In this document: one piece after another, positions 51,501 through 57,249 of the stretch
How positions within the stretch are numbered: position 1 is the stretch's first letter
Layout of the letters: the number at the start of each line of letters is the position of its first letter
DNA from: Sweltsa coloradensis
Lineage: Eukaryota > Arthropoda > Insecta > Plecoptera > Chloroperlidae
Length of the DNA: 64,000 nt
Assembly (NCBI GenBank): GCA_024449915.1
Contig: JAMZAV010000099.1
Span: forward strand, 248,001-312,000
Direction: 5' to 3'
Made by a program: the position numbers and the translations under genes
Notes under the pieces: model-generated
What the model saw: only the letters and a program-made list of their open reading frames with translations
The model's database searches: none
What the model was told of the DNA's origin: nothing

Positions 51501-52606
51501 GTGCAACAGCAATCACAGTAAAAACAAGGGGTAGATAGACCTCAGCCGCAAACTTTTGGACAGCCGGTGGTTGGTCGCACACAACATAACAGTAATACTA
51601 CTGGTGTTTGTTGTTTTTGGAGAAACAGTAAATGTGTACACCCATAAAAATGTGTACACTATCCCATCCCTATTAGGTTTATGTACATTGAAGTTGGCAT
51701 TTTAATGTTTGAGCAGGCTTATAGACTACAATATCATGCATGGCATTTACAATTGATAAAACATCAGTTGAAGTCATTTCAAATCAAGAGAAGATAATGT
51801 TGAATGTAGATTATTACATGATGCGGTGTTTATTTGCAGTGCACCTATTCATTGTGAATGCATTCCGAAGGGGTCGCTCTCTGTTTGGCACTCCGGTAGA
51901 GCTGAAGCCAGGGTGTCTTAAAGATTACTTCTTTGACACGACACGTCTCGTAGATGGAACTCCTCCCCGCGACAGGTGCTGTAAACTGTGCCACAAGATT
52001 GGTCACATGGTGAAAGAATGCCCTCAGAAGAAACCAGACTCGAAGAAGAAGTACGACGATATTGCGCAAGCCGAGAGAGATATCTACCAACGGAGAGGGG
52101 CTGCAATGAACCGTGGGGGGTACGAGAATGGTGGTCGGGGAGGAATGCGCCGTGCCCCGAGCGGAGGGGAGAGGCAGGGAAACTCGTTCAATTCTCCGCC
52201 AGGGCCCCAAAGAGCATATATGCCTAACCTGAGCGCTCTTCACTCCCATTACGAGGATATGCGGTCTCGGGTTGGCTACGATACCCCCATGCCCATGTTC
52301 GACCGACAGAGCAGTGCTCCGAACTGGAAGGCCCCGGTGAATGCACACCATGCGAGAAGGGGATACTTCCCCGAGCAGGGCATGCCCCGGAACTACCAGT
52401 CTTTCCGAAGCGAAGAGTGTCCTGGTGGGAACTCTTACAATCGAGAGGATGTTCGAGGCCTACATGCCAGCCCTCCTCGGAGAGCCTACGAAACCCCGGG
52501 ACGCCACCAGTTCTTACCTTCCTCAAAATACCCCGCCGGGCGTTTCTATGATCGACCACAAGATGAGTACGATCTACCCAATCAGAATTCCGGGAGATAC
52601 AAATAA
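16766..52606 (+). CDS. TUT4: Terminal uridylyltransferase, orthologue of TUT4/TUT7 (11 coding exons)
   Basis: The coding sequence joins 16766-17323, 20489-21004, 23158-23314, 28882-29067, 29420-29796, 30650-30797, 30890-31296, 34578-34724, 49174-49254, 49371-49596 and 51840-52606; every border is GT/AG and all phases agree (3570 nt, 1189 residues). Order: C2H2 finger (C159, C162, H175, H181); NTase with GSS 253-255 but DVN in place of DxD (265-267), so inactive; PAP-associated module; CCHC knuckle (604-617); active NTase with GSS 684-686, D696, D698, D757; PAP-associated module with SHNLG, H925 being the uridine-selecting His; CCHC knuckle (982-995); RG-rich tail. This is the TUT4/TUT7 plan. 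The vertebrate enzymes add uridines to pre-let-7 and short-tailed mRNAs in the cytoplasm. The linker before the first knuckle is short, and only one knuckle follows the catalytic core where vertebrates have two. Confidence 0.93.
17324..20488 (+). other. TUT4: TUT4/7 intron 1 (3.2 kb)
   Basis: Contains one complete hAT-like element (18418-19852). The remainder is A+T-rich and has no exon-like frame. It ends in TCTGTTCTTTAG. Confidence 0.8.
18418..19852. mobile_element. hAT-like element with perfect 8-bp TSD in intron 1
   Basis: The ends TAGGGCTGAGCGA and TTCGCACAGCCCTA are inverted, flanked by GTTTCTTC on both sides (18410-18417 and 19853-19860). Just inside lie ACTCGAAT/CGAACTCG-type repeats on both arms. 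A second inverted pair (about 18737-18800 against 19148-19215) makes the interior self-complementary. No transposase frame. Confidence 0.8.
20489..21004 (+). CDS. TUT4: TUT4/7 coding exon 2 (inactive NTase domain)
   Basis: Encodes residues 187-358, beginning after CTGTTCTTTAG and ending TCG|GTAAGG. It carries the GSS turn (253-255), but the second metal-binding Asp is Asn (DVN, 265-267) and the third position aligns with Cys320 in a RLNCMI segment. This matches the known loss of catalytic residues in the N-terminal domain of TUT4/TUT7, which acts in RNA and LIN28 complex binding rather than catalysis. Confidence 0.92.
21005..23157 (+). other. TUT4: TUT4/7 intron 2 (2.2 kb)
   Basis: A+T-rich. 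I see no complete mobile element and no convincing extra exon. The acceptor is TTTTGTTATCAG. Confidence 0.75.
23158..23314 (+). CDS. TUT4: TUT4/7 coding exon 3 (helical part of PAP module 1)
   Basis: Encodes residues 359 to the first base of codon 411. It includes GAWPTYAYDILLVFYLQQL and PVLPVLHE, the helical segment that follows the first NTase core in the family. The donor is CAAG|GTGAGT in phase 1, matching the next exon. Confidence 0.9.
23546..23800 (+). repeat. tRNA-derived SINE (family A), fuller copy
   Basis: The 5' part TCGTGTAGTTAGCATCTC resembles a box-A region and GGGTTCAATTCCCG is a near-perfect box B about 35 bases on. The tail GCTAAAGTCAGAATATTTTT matches the fragment at 385-470. 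Poor pairing of the stems and the shared non-tRNA tail argue for a SINE, not a tRNA gene. Confidence 0.6.
24076..24854. mobile_element. hAT-like element with perfect 8-bp TSD in intron 3
   Basis: The ends TAGGGTTGCCGTCGATA and ATCGAACGGCAACCCTA are inverted and flanked by GTAATAAG on both sides (24068-24075 and 24855-24862). The subterminal regions are rich in ATCGAT/GATAATCG words on both arms. The middle (about 24190-24600) is G+C-richer and shows no transposase. Confidence 0.83.
24863..25038 (-). pseudogene. Relic frame of a probable transposon-encoded protein, cut by a hAT insertion
   Basis: From an ATG at 25038 the minus strand encodes a plausible protein start (SPSKKLAIAAKL, then SDETKTSVISFFQRDD). 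It then runs into the hAT right end at 24854, after which the reading is transposon sequence. The SDET...V..FF.RDD pattern recalls a multicopy invertebrate transposon protein I cannot name with confidence. The remainder beyond the hAT is not recognisable, so it is a broken relic. Confidence 0.35.
25468..26101. mobile_element. 634-bp foldback element bounded by TTAA
   Basis: TTAAGGCTATTCGACCGCG at the left is mirrored by CGCGGTCGAATAGCCTTAA at the right. The two arms (each about 250-300 bp) are inverse copies over nearly their whole length, including ACACCCTACGTTGAATGG-type sequence. TTAA at both ends is compatible with a TTAA target duplication (piggyBac or Kolobok type), with termini GGCTATTCGACC. 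It is nonautonomous. Confidence 0.75.
26870..27460 (-). repeat. Interspersed repeat with internal tRNA-like core, copy 1
   Basis: On the minus strand it runs from CTGATCGAGTGGATAG through GAACTGCCACCTC to a tRNA-like core at about 27125-27200 (box A-like TAGCCCAATGGTTAGCG, box B GGTTCGAGTCCC), then to CCCTCAACATTTGCT and TACATCTAGCACAT. The same order is found on the plus strand at 53215-53835. Similarity extends far to both sides of the tRNA-like part, so the unit is about 600 bp. Confidence 0.65.
28882..29067 (+). CDS. TUT4: TUT4/7 coding exon 4 (PAP-associated module 1)
   Basis: Completes codon 411 and encodes up to the first base of codon 473. MSTGELWLGLFKFYARDF is the PAP-associated domain signature, and ICIRQ-like VCIRQLAPLKR follows. 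Acceptor TATTTTGCACAG, donor GAAG|GTAATA, phase 1 on both sides. Confidence 0.9.
29420..29796 (+). CDS. TUT4: TUT4/7 coding exon 5 (nucleotide-recognition region 1 and linker)
   Basis: Encodes residues 473-598. It starts DPFTPKRNVSRS, the equivalent of the nucleotide-recognition motif, but lacks the His found in the active copy. It ends YYEFSKASFTKNK, which in the family sits just before the first CCHC knuckle. The region between is about 70 residues, far shorter than the acidic linker in vertebrate TUT4/TUT7. Donor AAG|GTATGC, phase 0. Confidence 0.9.
29840..30016. mobile_element. Possible degenerate hAT-like fragment in intron 5
   Basis: The right side GGATACGCCACTT next to a long G/C homopolymer pair resembles the ends of the CAGTGGCGTA elements, and CAGTTGCATAG at 29840 could be the other end. 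No clean target duplication is visible, so this is tentative. Confidence 0.3.
30650..30797 (+). CDS. TUT4: TUT4/7 coding exon 6 (first CCHC zinc knuckle)
   Basis: Encodes residues 599 to the first base of 648. C604-x2-C607-x4-H612-x4-C617 is a retroviral-type zinc knuckle, followed by LPPLKELPPMTREFL, a family signature. The donor TTTG|GTTTGT is weak but preserves phase 1 and reading into the next exon; continued reading stops within the 92-bp intron. Confidence 0.88.
30890..31296 (+). CDS. TUT4: TUT4/7 coding exon 7 (active NTase catalytic core)
   Basis: Encodes residues 648-783. LFGSSCNGFGLHRSDLDICL carries the GSS turn and the DxD pair (D696, D698). KVPIVKF precedes LDGDISVYNTLA with the third carboxylate, D757. 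All three metal ligands are present, so this copy should be catalytically competent. Acceptor TTCTTCTTTTAG, donor AAG|GTAAGC, phase 0. Confidence 0.95.
32316..33317 (+). mobile_element. Helentron-like element, left member of a tail-to-tail pair
   Basis: Begins GGATGAGCGTAGCGAGCG and ends CGCTCATCC, AACAACGC, loop, GCGTT, then CTAG at 33314-33317. This is the same asymmetric layout as at 12308 and 42291. The interior holds three tandem units of roughly 175 bp (about 32390-32930) containing TTAACACGATTC and GGAG-CTTTGAAATCTCTG, then two units with CTACATGCTT and AGAACCTTAATTTTATGAAT. No coding sequence. Confidence 0.5.
33359..34103 (-). mobile_element. Helentron-like element, right member of a tail-to-tail pair
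   Basis: On the minus strand it starts GGATGAGCGTAGCGAGC at 34103 and ends with CGCTCATCC, AACAACGCC-loop-GCGTTTTCCTAG at 33359. Its internal units match those of the left member in inverse order, so the whole 1.8 kb folds back on itself. About 40 bp separates the two 3' ends. Confidence 0.5.
34578..34724 (+). CDS. TUT4: TUT4/7 coding exon 8 (NTase 2 to PAP module 2)
   Basis: Encodes residues 784-832. DASRGSLSSYAYTLMVIYFL is one of the most conserved stretches in TUT4/TUT7 and contains the Ser-Tyr that contacts the bound UTP in this family. Acceptor TTGTTTTTAG, donor CAG|GTCAGT, phase 0. Confidence 0.93.
35587..36626. mobile_element. hAT-like element (CATGGGCGCCGG ends) with perfect TSD
   Basis: The inverted ends CATGGGCGCCGGG and CCGGCGCCCATG are flanked by CTGGCTTT on both sides (35579-35586 and 36627-36634). 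G and C runs lie inside the ends. No transposase frame is visible. Confidence 0.83.
37203..37500 (+). pseudogene. Relic hAT-associated BED-like zinc-finger protein
   Basis: The start ATGGGTAAAAAATGTG lies one frame away from the continuation that encodes FNDDLRKEYAFL, so a one-base shift separates them. The continuation includes a C...C...H...H arrangement with HGGRTDIKNHVQSKKHKSA, the look of a BED-type finger. A repeat insertion truncates it at about 37515. It lies within the hAT element at 36834-38602. Confidence 0.5.
37505..37660 (+). repeat. Interspersed repeat fragment (SINE-tail-like)
   Basis: Carries AATGTCTATCCTATTCAGTT, also present at about 30558, and TTGGTTAATCGGGAAACACT, also at 1100 and 56905. 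It is inserted in the zinc-finger relic of the hAT element. Confidence 0.5.
37844..37915 (+). repeat. Purine-only GAAAA-type tract
   Basis: About 70 bases of A and G only, in irregular GAAAA/GGAAAA units. Confidence 0.85.
38404..38440 (+). repeat. (CCCAA)n microsatellite
   Basis: Short tandem CCCAA units with one interruption, inside the hAT element. Confidence 0.85.
39973..40244. mobile_element. Palindromic MITE-like element
   Basis: GGGAAACGCCAAAGTCG with GAGTGAGTGAGCCATGTG on the left is mirrored by CACATGACTCGCTCACTC and GGCTTTGGCGTTTCCC on the right; arms are about 60 bp and the loop about 150 bp. A wider inverted pair (CCAACGAAAGAATGCAG at about 39894 and its inverse near 40975) suggests it sits in, or is the core of, a larger foldback. 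Confidence 0.6.
40252..40316 (+). repeat. tRNA-derived SINE head
   Basis: TAGTTGGCTAAAGCG resembles box A, and GTGGTTCAATCCCC about 30 bases on is a box B. Anticodon and acceptor stems do not pair well, so a SINE head is more likely than a tRNA gene. Confidence 0.5.
41096..41175 (+). repeat. (TTA)n microsatellite
   Basis: About 80 bases of nearly uninterrupted TTA/ATT repeat. Readings of poly-Ile or poly-Leu through it are not genes. Confidence 0.95.
41708..41757 (+). repeat. Solo 3' end of the Helentron-like family
   Basis: TTACGCTCATCCAACAACGC, then a hairpin closing in GCGTT and CTTCCTAGT, match the 3' end at 33270-33317 almost base for base. The 5' part is missing. Confidence 0.55.
41840..43450. 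mobile_element. Long foldback DNA element with a nested Helentron-like insertion
   Basis: AGGGTCATTCCATGTCAAAT at the left is mirrored by ATTTGACATGGAATTACCCT at the right, and the arms stay inverse over about 450 bp each, with further mirrored segments around a 160-bp inner palindrome (about 42848-43008). A Helentron-like copy (42291-42847) breaks the left arm. No coding sequence is recognised. Confidence 0.7.
42291..42847 (+). mobile_element. Helentron/Helitron-like element, copy 2, no target duplication
   Basis: It runs from TTGAGCGAGCG to GAGCGTTTTCCTGG, with the inverse GCTCGCTCA and the AACGC-GCGTT hairpin near the 3' end. The host left arm reads GGGATCATGA before and TATATCACAGGG after the element. 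The opposite arm of the foldback reads the inverse of GGGATCATGATATATCAC, without gap or duplication. Insertion was therefore precise and without target duplication, apart from one ambiguous T. That behaviour is characteristic of Helitrons. No helicase is encoded. Confidence 0.6.
43451..43831 (-). pseudogene. LINE C-terminal region (CCHC-type motif after RT)
   Basis: The piece includes GFIIAIQDRVIATNNYKKYI, then CRKCSVRGETIEHIISGC with a C-x2-C...H-x4-C spacing, a motif common downstream of the RT in several LINE groups. At about 43450 it runs into the foldback element, so the true 3' end is lost or lies just there. Confidence 0.65.
44175..45888. mobile_element. Tigger/pogo-like (Tc1-mariner superfamily) element inside the LINE
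   Basis: The ends CAGTAAGAACTCCATTATC and GATAATAGAGTTCTTACTG are inverted and flanked by TA on both sides (44173-44174, 45889-45890). The subterminal regions carry CCGATTATCC-like words typical of Tigger ends. The interior has a second inverted pair (GGTTTGTTCGTTTGTCCT near 44640 and its inverse near 45415) and no transposase that I recognise. Confidence 0.75.
46037..46559. mobile_element. hAT-like element with perfect TSD inside the LINE
   Basis: The ends CAGTGGCGGCGCTACG and TGGCGCCGCCACTG are inverted and flanked by CCTTTTCG on both sides (46029-46036 and 46560-46567). LINE coding sequence continues on either side. Poly-C/G tracts lie inside both ends; no transposase. Confidence 0.85.
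46619..47176 (-). pseudogene. LINE reverse transcriptase fragment
   Basis: Recognisable RT blocks: CIDYKKAYDSTPHTWL (palm, block A region), FQGDSFSALWFCLSLN (block B region), then HLFYMDDLKLY with the catalytic MDD. Upstream, up to about 47223, the translation continues in another frame, and the palm continues downstream to 46568. Frameshifts make it nonfunctional. Confidence 0.8.
47349..47636 (-). pseudogene. LINE pre-RT segment
   Basis: An IEEFWTGIWGNPVAHNQDAQW stretch and SASWKAPGNDNI are typical of the region between the N-terminal domain and the RT of LINEs. A stop or frameshift separates it from the RT piece. Confidence 0.6.
47890..48501 (-). pseudogene. LINE N-terminal region with Pro/Glu/Leu repeats
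   Basis: A run of short Leu-Pro-Glu/Asp units (LPELPD-like, residues about 20-90) is followed by a helical segment without a known motif. Its position just upstream of the pre-RT piece, on the same strand, makes it the N-terminal part of the LINE. Confidence 0.5.
48544..48587 (+). repeat. (TTA)n microsatellite
   Basis: Uninterrupted ATT repeat next to the 5' end of the LINE fragment. Confidence 0.95.
49174..49254 (+). CDS. TUT4: TUT4/7 coding exon 9
   Basis: Encodes residues 833-859. VVEGCNTYFFEDIDNL matches the family segment between the helical region and the second PAP-associated domain. Acceptor TTATTTACAG, donor TTG|GTAGGT, phase 0. It is only 81 bp and follows the 14.4-kb intron. Confidence 0.88.
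49371..49596 (+). CDS. TUT4: TUT4/7 coding exon 10 (PAP-associated domain 2, uridine selection)
   Basis: Encodes residue 860 to the first base of 935. SVGELWLQLLCFYTEKFDF is the PAP-associated domain, and IEDPFDLSHNLGAGLS is the nucleotide-recognition motif. H925 corresponds to the His that favours UTP over ATP in Cid1-type enzymes. Donor AAAA|GTGAGT, phase 1. Confidence 0.94.
49658..49988. mobile_element. Short hAT-like MITE in intron 10
   Basis: The ends TAGAGGTGGACCAATACC and GTCCATCTCTA are inverted, with flanks CTCAAAAC and CTTAAAAC (7 of 8 identical). The arms are rich in CGATAC/ACCGAT words. Confidence 0.7.
50430..51385. mobile_element. hAT-like element with perfect TSD in intron 10
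   Basis: The left end TGGGGTTGTGCAAAC and right end GTTTGTACAACCCTA are inverted and flanked by GCAAATGC on both sides (50422-50429 and 51386-51393). A (GT)n run lies at 51039-51060. No transposase frame. Confidence 0.82.
51840..52606 (+). CDS. TUT4: TUT4/7 coding exon 11 (second CCHC knuckle, RG-rich tail, stop)
   Basis: Completes codon 935 as Met and encodes to residue 1189, stopping at TAA 52604-52606. It carries the end of the PAP module, C982-x2-C985-x4-H990-x4-C995, then a low-complexity tail rich in Arg, Gly, Pro, Tyr and Ser with NRGGYENGGRGGMRR. No third CCHC motif is present. The true acceptor is TTATTTGCAG; an ATG-started reading upstream (51740) is intron read-through. Confidence 0.93.
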
Positions 52607-53122
52607 GCTCTGTTCAGTTGTCCTGGTTATAGAAAAATGGGTGTTTTAAAACCACTTAAGTTATGACCTTGCAATAAGGTCACACCTATCTATAATATTT
52701 CAACTAGTAATGCAACTTTTGCATTTTCATTTGACTCTGTCTACCTGTTTTATGTATGTTTTATATGACTTGCATTAAGTTCAATGCCATTTGACTTAAT
52801 GTCTAGTGCACAAAAGTGTTGATATGAACTAGCTGATACAAATTGACCTACATATGTTTTTGATAATGAATTGCATATGTATTTAAATAAGTTTTGTTTG
52901 CGTCGCGTTCTGATACAATTTTGTGTGGGGCTTTCCTGCTTTAAAACTAATCAAAAGATATGTCAGCATTGATAATTATCAACGTTTATGATTTTAACAC
53001 ATAACTATGGGCATCAAAATGACACAGAATTGGATTGGTTTTGGAATCTTACAAGATTTTTTGTCCACAAACTAAAAGGACTAGAGTACGTTCTTTTGAG
53101 GTCGGTATAACAATCAACAAAT

Positions 53123-53128
53123 AATAAA
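53123..53128 (+). terminator. TUT4: Candidate polyadenylation signal for TUT4/7
   Basis: AATAAA within CAAATAATAAACG, about 520 bp after the stop codon. The downstream GT-richness is modest. Confidence 0.35.
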
Positions 53129-53214
53129 CGTTAACTGTAACAAATAGTTATCTGTCGGATAAGCTATCCATCCAATAACTATCTAGTTCGCTTGGGAAGT
53201 TAATCCACCCGAAA

Positions 53215-53835
53215 GCTAATTGGAACATTCTGATCGAGTGGATAGTCCATGTGTCGCGAGAACTGCCACCTCAAAAGTGTTTAAATACCAAAATAAGCAG
53301 TAATTGCACACATATGCTGTATACAGCTGTGAATTACATTCAAGAAATATTGGCAGTTTTTTTTTTCTTCTTTTTTTTCAGGTATTGAAAGTGTTCTCAT
53401 TGTCCTCATAAAGCTTTTACATTTGTCTCAAGTCAGCGTGCATATCTGCCGGGCTGCATCAGTATCGTTCTAGACCGTACGCTTACTCTGGACGCTGATG
53501 GCCGAATGGTTAGCGTGCTAGTTTTGCACGCGAGAGGTCACCGATTTGAGTCCCGCCTGGGAAAACATTTTTAGTTTTTTTTACTCGTCCCATCATTATT
53601 ATTCTTCTTATCTATGACGAATGGCAATTTTCATAACTTTTCAGTGTAAATTACTCGAAAAACAAAGACTTTCCCCTCAACATTTGCTATTTACGTCTGT
53701 ATGCCTACACCCAAGGTGACCTTCAAAATGAAGCTCATTTACAGATTGTTGATTAAAATAATATGTTTACCTCGGGCGTTGGTTCTTATTCCTACTAAAA
53801 TTTAATTGTTTAGTGATTTTTTTTACATCTAGCAC
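53215..53835 (+). repeat. Interspersed repeat with internal tRNA-like core, copy 2
   Basis: Runs in the same order as the minus-strand copy at 26870-27460: CTGATCGAGTGGATAG, GAACTGCCACCTC, CATATGCTGTA, a tRNA-like core at about 53495-53565 (GGCCGAATGGTTAGCG, GATTTGAGTCCC), CCCTCAACATTTGCT and ACATCTAGCACAT. Box B is degraded, so this copy is probably not transcribed by Pol III. Confidence 0.65.
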
Positions 53836-53967
53836 ATACCTAAATTTTTGGCTTTGGTGTGATAGACTTTATTTAAAATAAGTCCATAAAGCTCACCCTA
53901 TAATCGATATACAACGTAAAATATGCATAATAAAATCAATTCAACCATGTACATACTGACAAAAGCA

Positions 53968-53998
53968 ATGAATTATTAATTAATTAATTAATTAATTA
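53968..53998 (+). repeat. (AATT)n microsatellite
   Basis: ATTA/ATTAATTAATTA units over about 30 bases. Confidence 0.85.
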
Positions 53999-56179
53999 TT
54001 ATTACGCTGGATATAAGAAGAACAATGATCATCCTAGTAATTATTGGGCCAATAAAAATTAATTTGAAAAAAATAGAATAATAATAATGATAATAATAAT
54101 GAATAAGTAATTGTTCATTATTTATTTTTTTATTTATTAATTTATTTAATTTAATTATTGTGATAAGATTACCAATTAAAATACTTGTTAAGATTATTTT
54201 GTTTATTTATGTAATCTTAGTTTTATTTTAAAAACAGTTAAAAACAGTTTTTATGACATTTTTACACTCTTATTTTGTCGAATAGCACTCTATCTGCCAG
54301 TTAAACCTCTCAATTAGAATCCGACTAATAAGCATCTCCTATTCTTAAGAATACGTAGTGCTATTTGTCGATTGTAAGACCGAAATAACGCTATTTGCTA
54401 CAGTTAGCTTCTTTGCTACAAATAACTTTCGTATTTGTTGATTGTAATACCGGCCCTAAATGAAGAAGCAGCAATTACTTTCCACAATTTCACATGAACT
54501 CATATTTTTTTATTAATAGTGAACAGAGTGCATTAAAAGCAATGTTGTTTGGCATAGCCAATATTATGGTTGGAATAATTCCTGCTTGATAGTACAACTT
54601 AGATATTTCATTTGCAAAATACATACAAAATCGTGTTCATTTTAAAACCCTATCCAATGGTTAATGTCCATTTGGTTGTCTATATCAATTATGTAGTAAG
54701 GTGCCCAAATTGTTGGAATACTTTATCAGTTCTTAACTGTGGCTTGAGTGTTTTACTCAAGATTTAGGAAATGATTTTAGGGCTATATTCATGACAGTTA
54801 CGAGTGTTACAGTTAATTATTTGTAAGGTTTTTCTAAGTATTATACGTATTTTATTGATAGTTTTAATTATCTGTATTAAACTGTTTTAAAATTACATGA
54901 AGATTGTACGACTAGAACAAATACTGCAACGCCTGCATATTGTATAATTACCTTGAATGTACATTAGAGGTATTCAACTTGTGTTAAAAATACAAGAATA
55001 ACAAAAACGTACTAACTACAAAAAAGTAGGATGAAATATGCCTCAATTGAACAAGACACATGGTTTACTTTCAAGCTTTAAATGGTTTACTTTGTTTACT
55101 TTGTGTGGAACATTTAATAGGTATATTGATGGCCTATAGTGATGTAGCAATGTCATCTTTGTCAATGTGTACCTCTCGCAATTTAAAGTTTTACATCGTG
55201 TCACGTTTCATTTCACCAGTGCAAATGCCATGGGTTTCCACCAAGGATTGATGGTTGGTGTCCATTTTAAAGAAAACATATTTCATTACTCTGGTTGTAA
55301 GGTCAGTACTTGTTGTTGAGTTGCATCAGTACTAGGACTCCCATAATTTTAAAACCGTAAAATAGGACATCCCCTCATTGCAATATTTGTTTTACGTGCA
55401 TTTTGTTTTGAGAGCATAATGTTTCAATTTCAATTTTTAATTCATTTTATTCCTGTGTGTTTTAATATAACTTTGTTACAGTACAGTAAACAAACCAAAT
55501 TTAACATTATGAGCATTACTGCGATGAGATAAAGAAATTAAAATACATATTCATAATAGGAAGCCTGCGTAACAGAAAACCTCTTGTGTACGAGCTGTCA
55601 AAAATAATACTCTTAATACTTTTATGCGGAAACTCATAGTTGTAACAAAAACTACTTAAAAATCAATTCAGCGAATCCAGATGTAAAGGCATTAGGAGTT
55701 TATTGTTTGTTTGATGAAACTATTCGAATGTTTTCTGGGAAACCTGATCTGCGACAACTTATCCCTTTTCAGGTGTCAAACTAGCCCTCCCAAAGTAGTC
55801 GTTCCTGCAATTAGTTGCCGGTTTTTTTGTAACCAAGGGGTGACACGAGCTACTTGTATCGGCTTAATTTTTAGACAAAGCCATTATCTCCTGGGCCAAT
55901 AATGGCAACATTTTACAAGCATGCCATCAGCCACCATGTAATCAATATTGCCCTTAAATTACAACATTCTTGCTTTTCAGGTAAATTTATTTTCGGACAA
56001 TTGTATTCCTTTGTTTTACTGCCCTTTAAACCGATCGGCAAAAACGGGTATGTTCTATGTTTATCACGGCAGCAACAACCAACTGAAACATGATTGAAGT
56101 TATCTCATTTATGCAATGTCTAACTGAAACATGACGGAAGTTATTTTATTTATGCAATGTCTTATCTTATTTAGTTTAA

Positions 56180-56779
56180 CCCTCCGTCACTCGCGCGGAA
56201 TTTCTTAACACCATCCCTCGCGTGGGGTTTCTCAAACCCCAAATTATTTTGGGCTGTAATTAGTGCAGTAGGATGTTTCAGGTATTTCTTTCTGTGCTCA
56301 TATGATTTGTGGAACTACTATGTAGGTGGTTGTTACTGGGAGGACAGCAAAATAAGATGCCAATGAACCTTTTTGTATGAAATATTTTTTTATTGTATTT
56401 TTCGGATTTAAAAAATGGACATTTTCAAAATATTCAAAAAGTCCATATATTTTCACTTTTTAGTAATAACAGGAACCAGTTAGTAAATTGCAAGAAGAAT
56501 TTTTCCAAAATTCCAAAATTTAAGCCAAAATAGCATTGAGTTTCTGTATGCAGTTACTGTAACGTGATCACTCGCGCGGGGTTTCAGCAACCCCAGCCAC
56601 GTTCAGACCGGCAATATAACGACACTAAAAGCCCTAATAATTAGAGGGTTACAAATTTTGCTAACAGATAGTGATTTGAAGGTACTGAGAATCTAGAGTC
56701 GGTAAAACTGTCCGATGCAGAGAAACAGAGTCGAATGTAGACCCTGGGGTTTGTAGAACCCCACGGGAGTGACGGAGGG
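56180..56779. mobile_element. piggyBac-like MITE (TTAA target)
   Basis: CCCTCCGTCACTCGCGCGG at the left and GGGAGTGACGGAGGG at the right are inverted ends, each flanked by TTAA (56176-56179 and 56780-56783). TTAA duplications with CCC-starting ends are the piggyBac pattern. An internal ATCACTCGCGCGGGGTTTC repeat lies near 56567. No transposase. Confidence 0.75.
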
Positions 56780-56974
56780 TTAAAAAGAAAAATTACCAAT
56801 GTAAACAATAAATACAGTGAGATTACACAAATGCACAGAAAATAATAATGCTACAATAACAAAGTAAATAAGACAAAATAATTGTTTTCATATTTAAATG
56901 TATATTTCTCAAATTAACTAATTGGAAAACACTCCTATAGGTGTAATTGATTGTATAGAAATCAATCTAGAAAT

Positions 56975-57055
56975 TTAAAAATCCATCTCAGCGGAGTATT
57001 GAACCCCGATGTCTCGATTGTCGATCGGGTGTTTTGCCCCTAAGCTACCGAAAAG
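56975..57055 (-). repeat. tRNA-derived SINE (family D), minus copy
   Basis: On the minus strand: GGTAGCTTAGGGGCAAAAC (box A) and GGGGTTCAATACTCC (box B), then GCTGAGATGGAT. It forms an inverted pair with the copy at 57080-57170. Confidence 0.65.
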
Positions 57056-57079
57056 GTTAACTTAACAACTTCTGCATTG

Positions 57080-57170
57080 ATTGTCTCGGTAGCTTAGAGG
57101 TAAAGACCCCCCCCCCCCACCGACAATCGGGAGACCAAAGTTCAATACCCTGCTGAGATGGATTTGGTAG
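57080..57170 (+). repeat. tRNA-derived SINE (family D), plus copy
   Basis: CGGTAGCTTAGAGGTAAAG (box A) and AAAGTTCAATACCCTGCTGAGATGG (box B and tail), interrupted by a run of 13 C. It lies about 25 bp from its inverted partner. Confidence 0.65.
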
Positions 57171-57249
57171 TTTCTGGTTTGATTACTACATATATATTTA
57201 AAATATGAAATGAAATCGTTATGTAGAAAGAATGCCAATCAGCTGGAGT

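Noticed and set aside
51740..51839. ATG-started extension upstream of the last TUT4/7 exon
   Set aside because: It is intron sequence read through an excellent acceptor at 51838-51839. The spliced phase with 49596 restores the family sequence, and the extension has no family similarity.
51845..52559. Long open frames on the minus strand and in other plus frames over the last exon
   Set aside because: They are shadows of the TUT4/7 exon, whose G+C-rich codons keep other frames open.
56975..57170. Pair of functional tRNA genes
   Set aside because: They share a non-tRNA tail, one has a 13-C insertion in the arm region, and the acceptor stems do not pair. They are SINEs.
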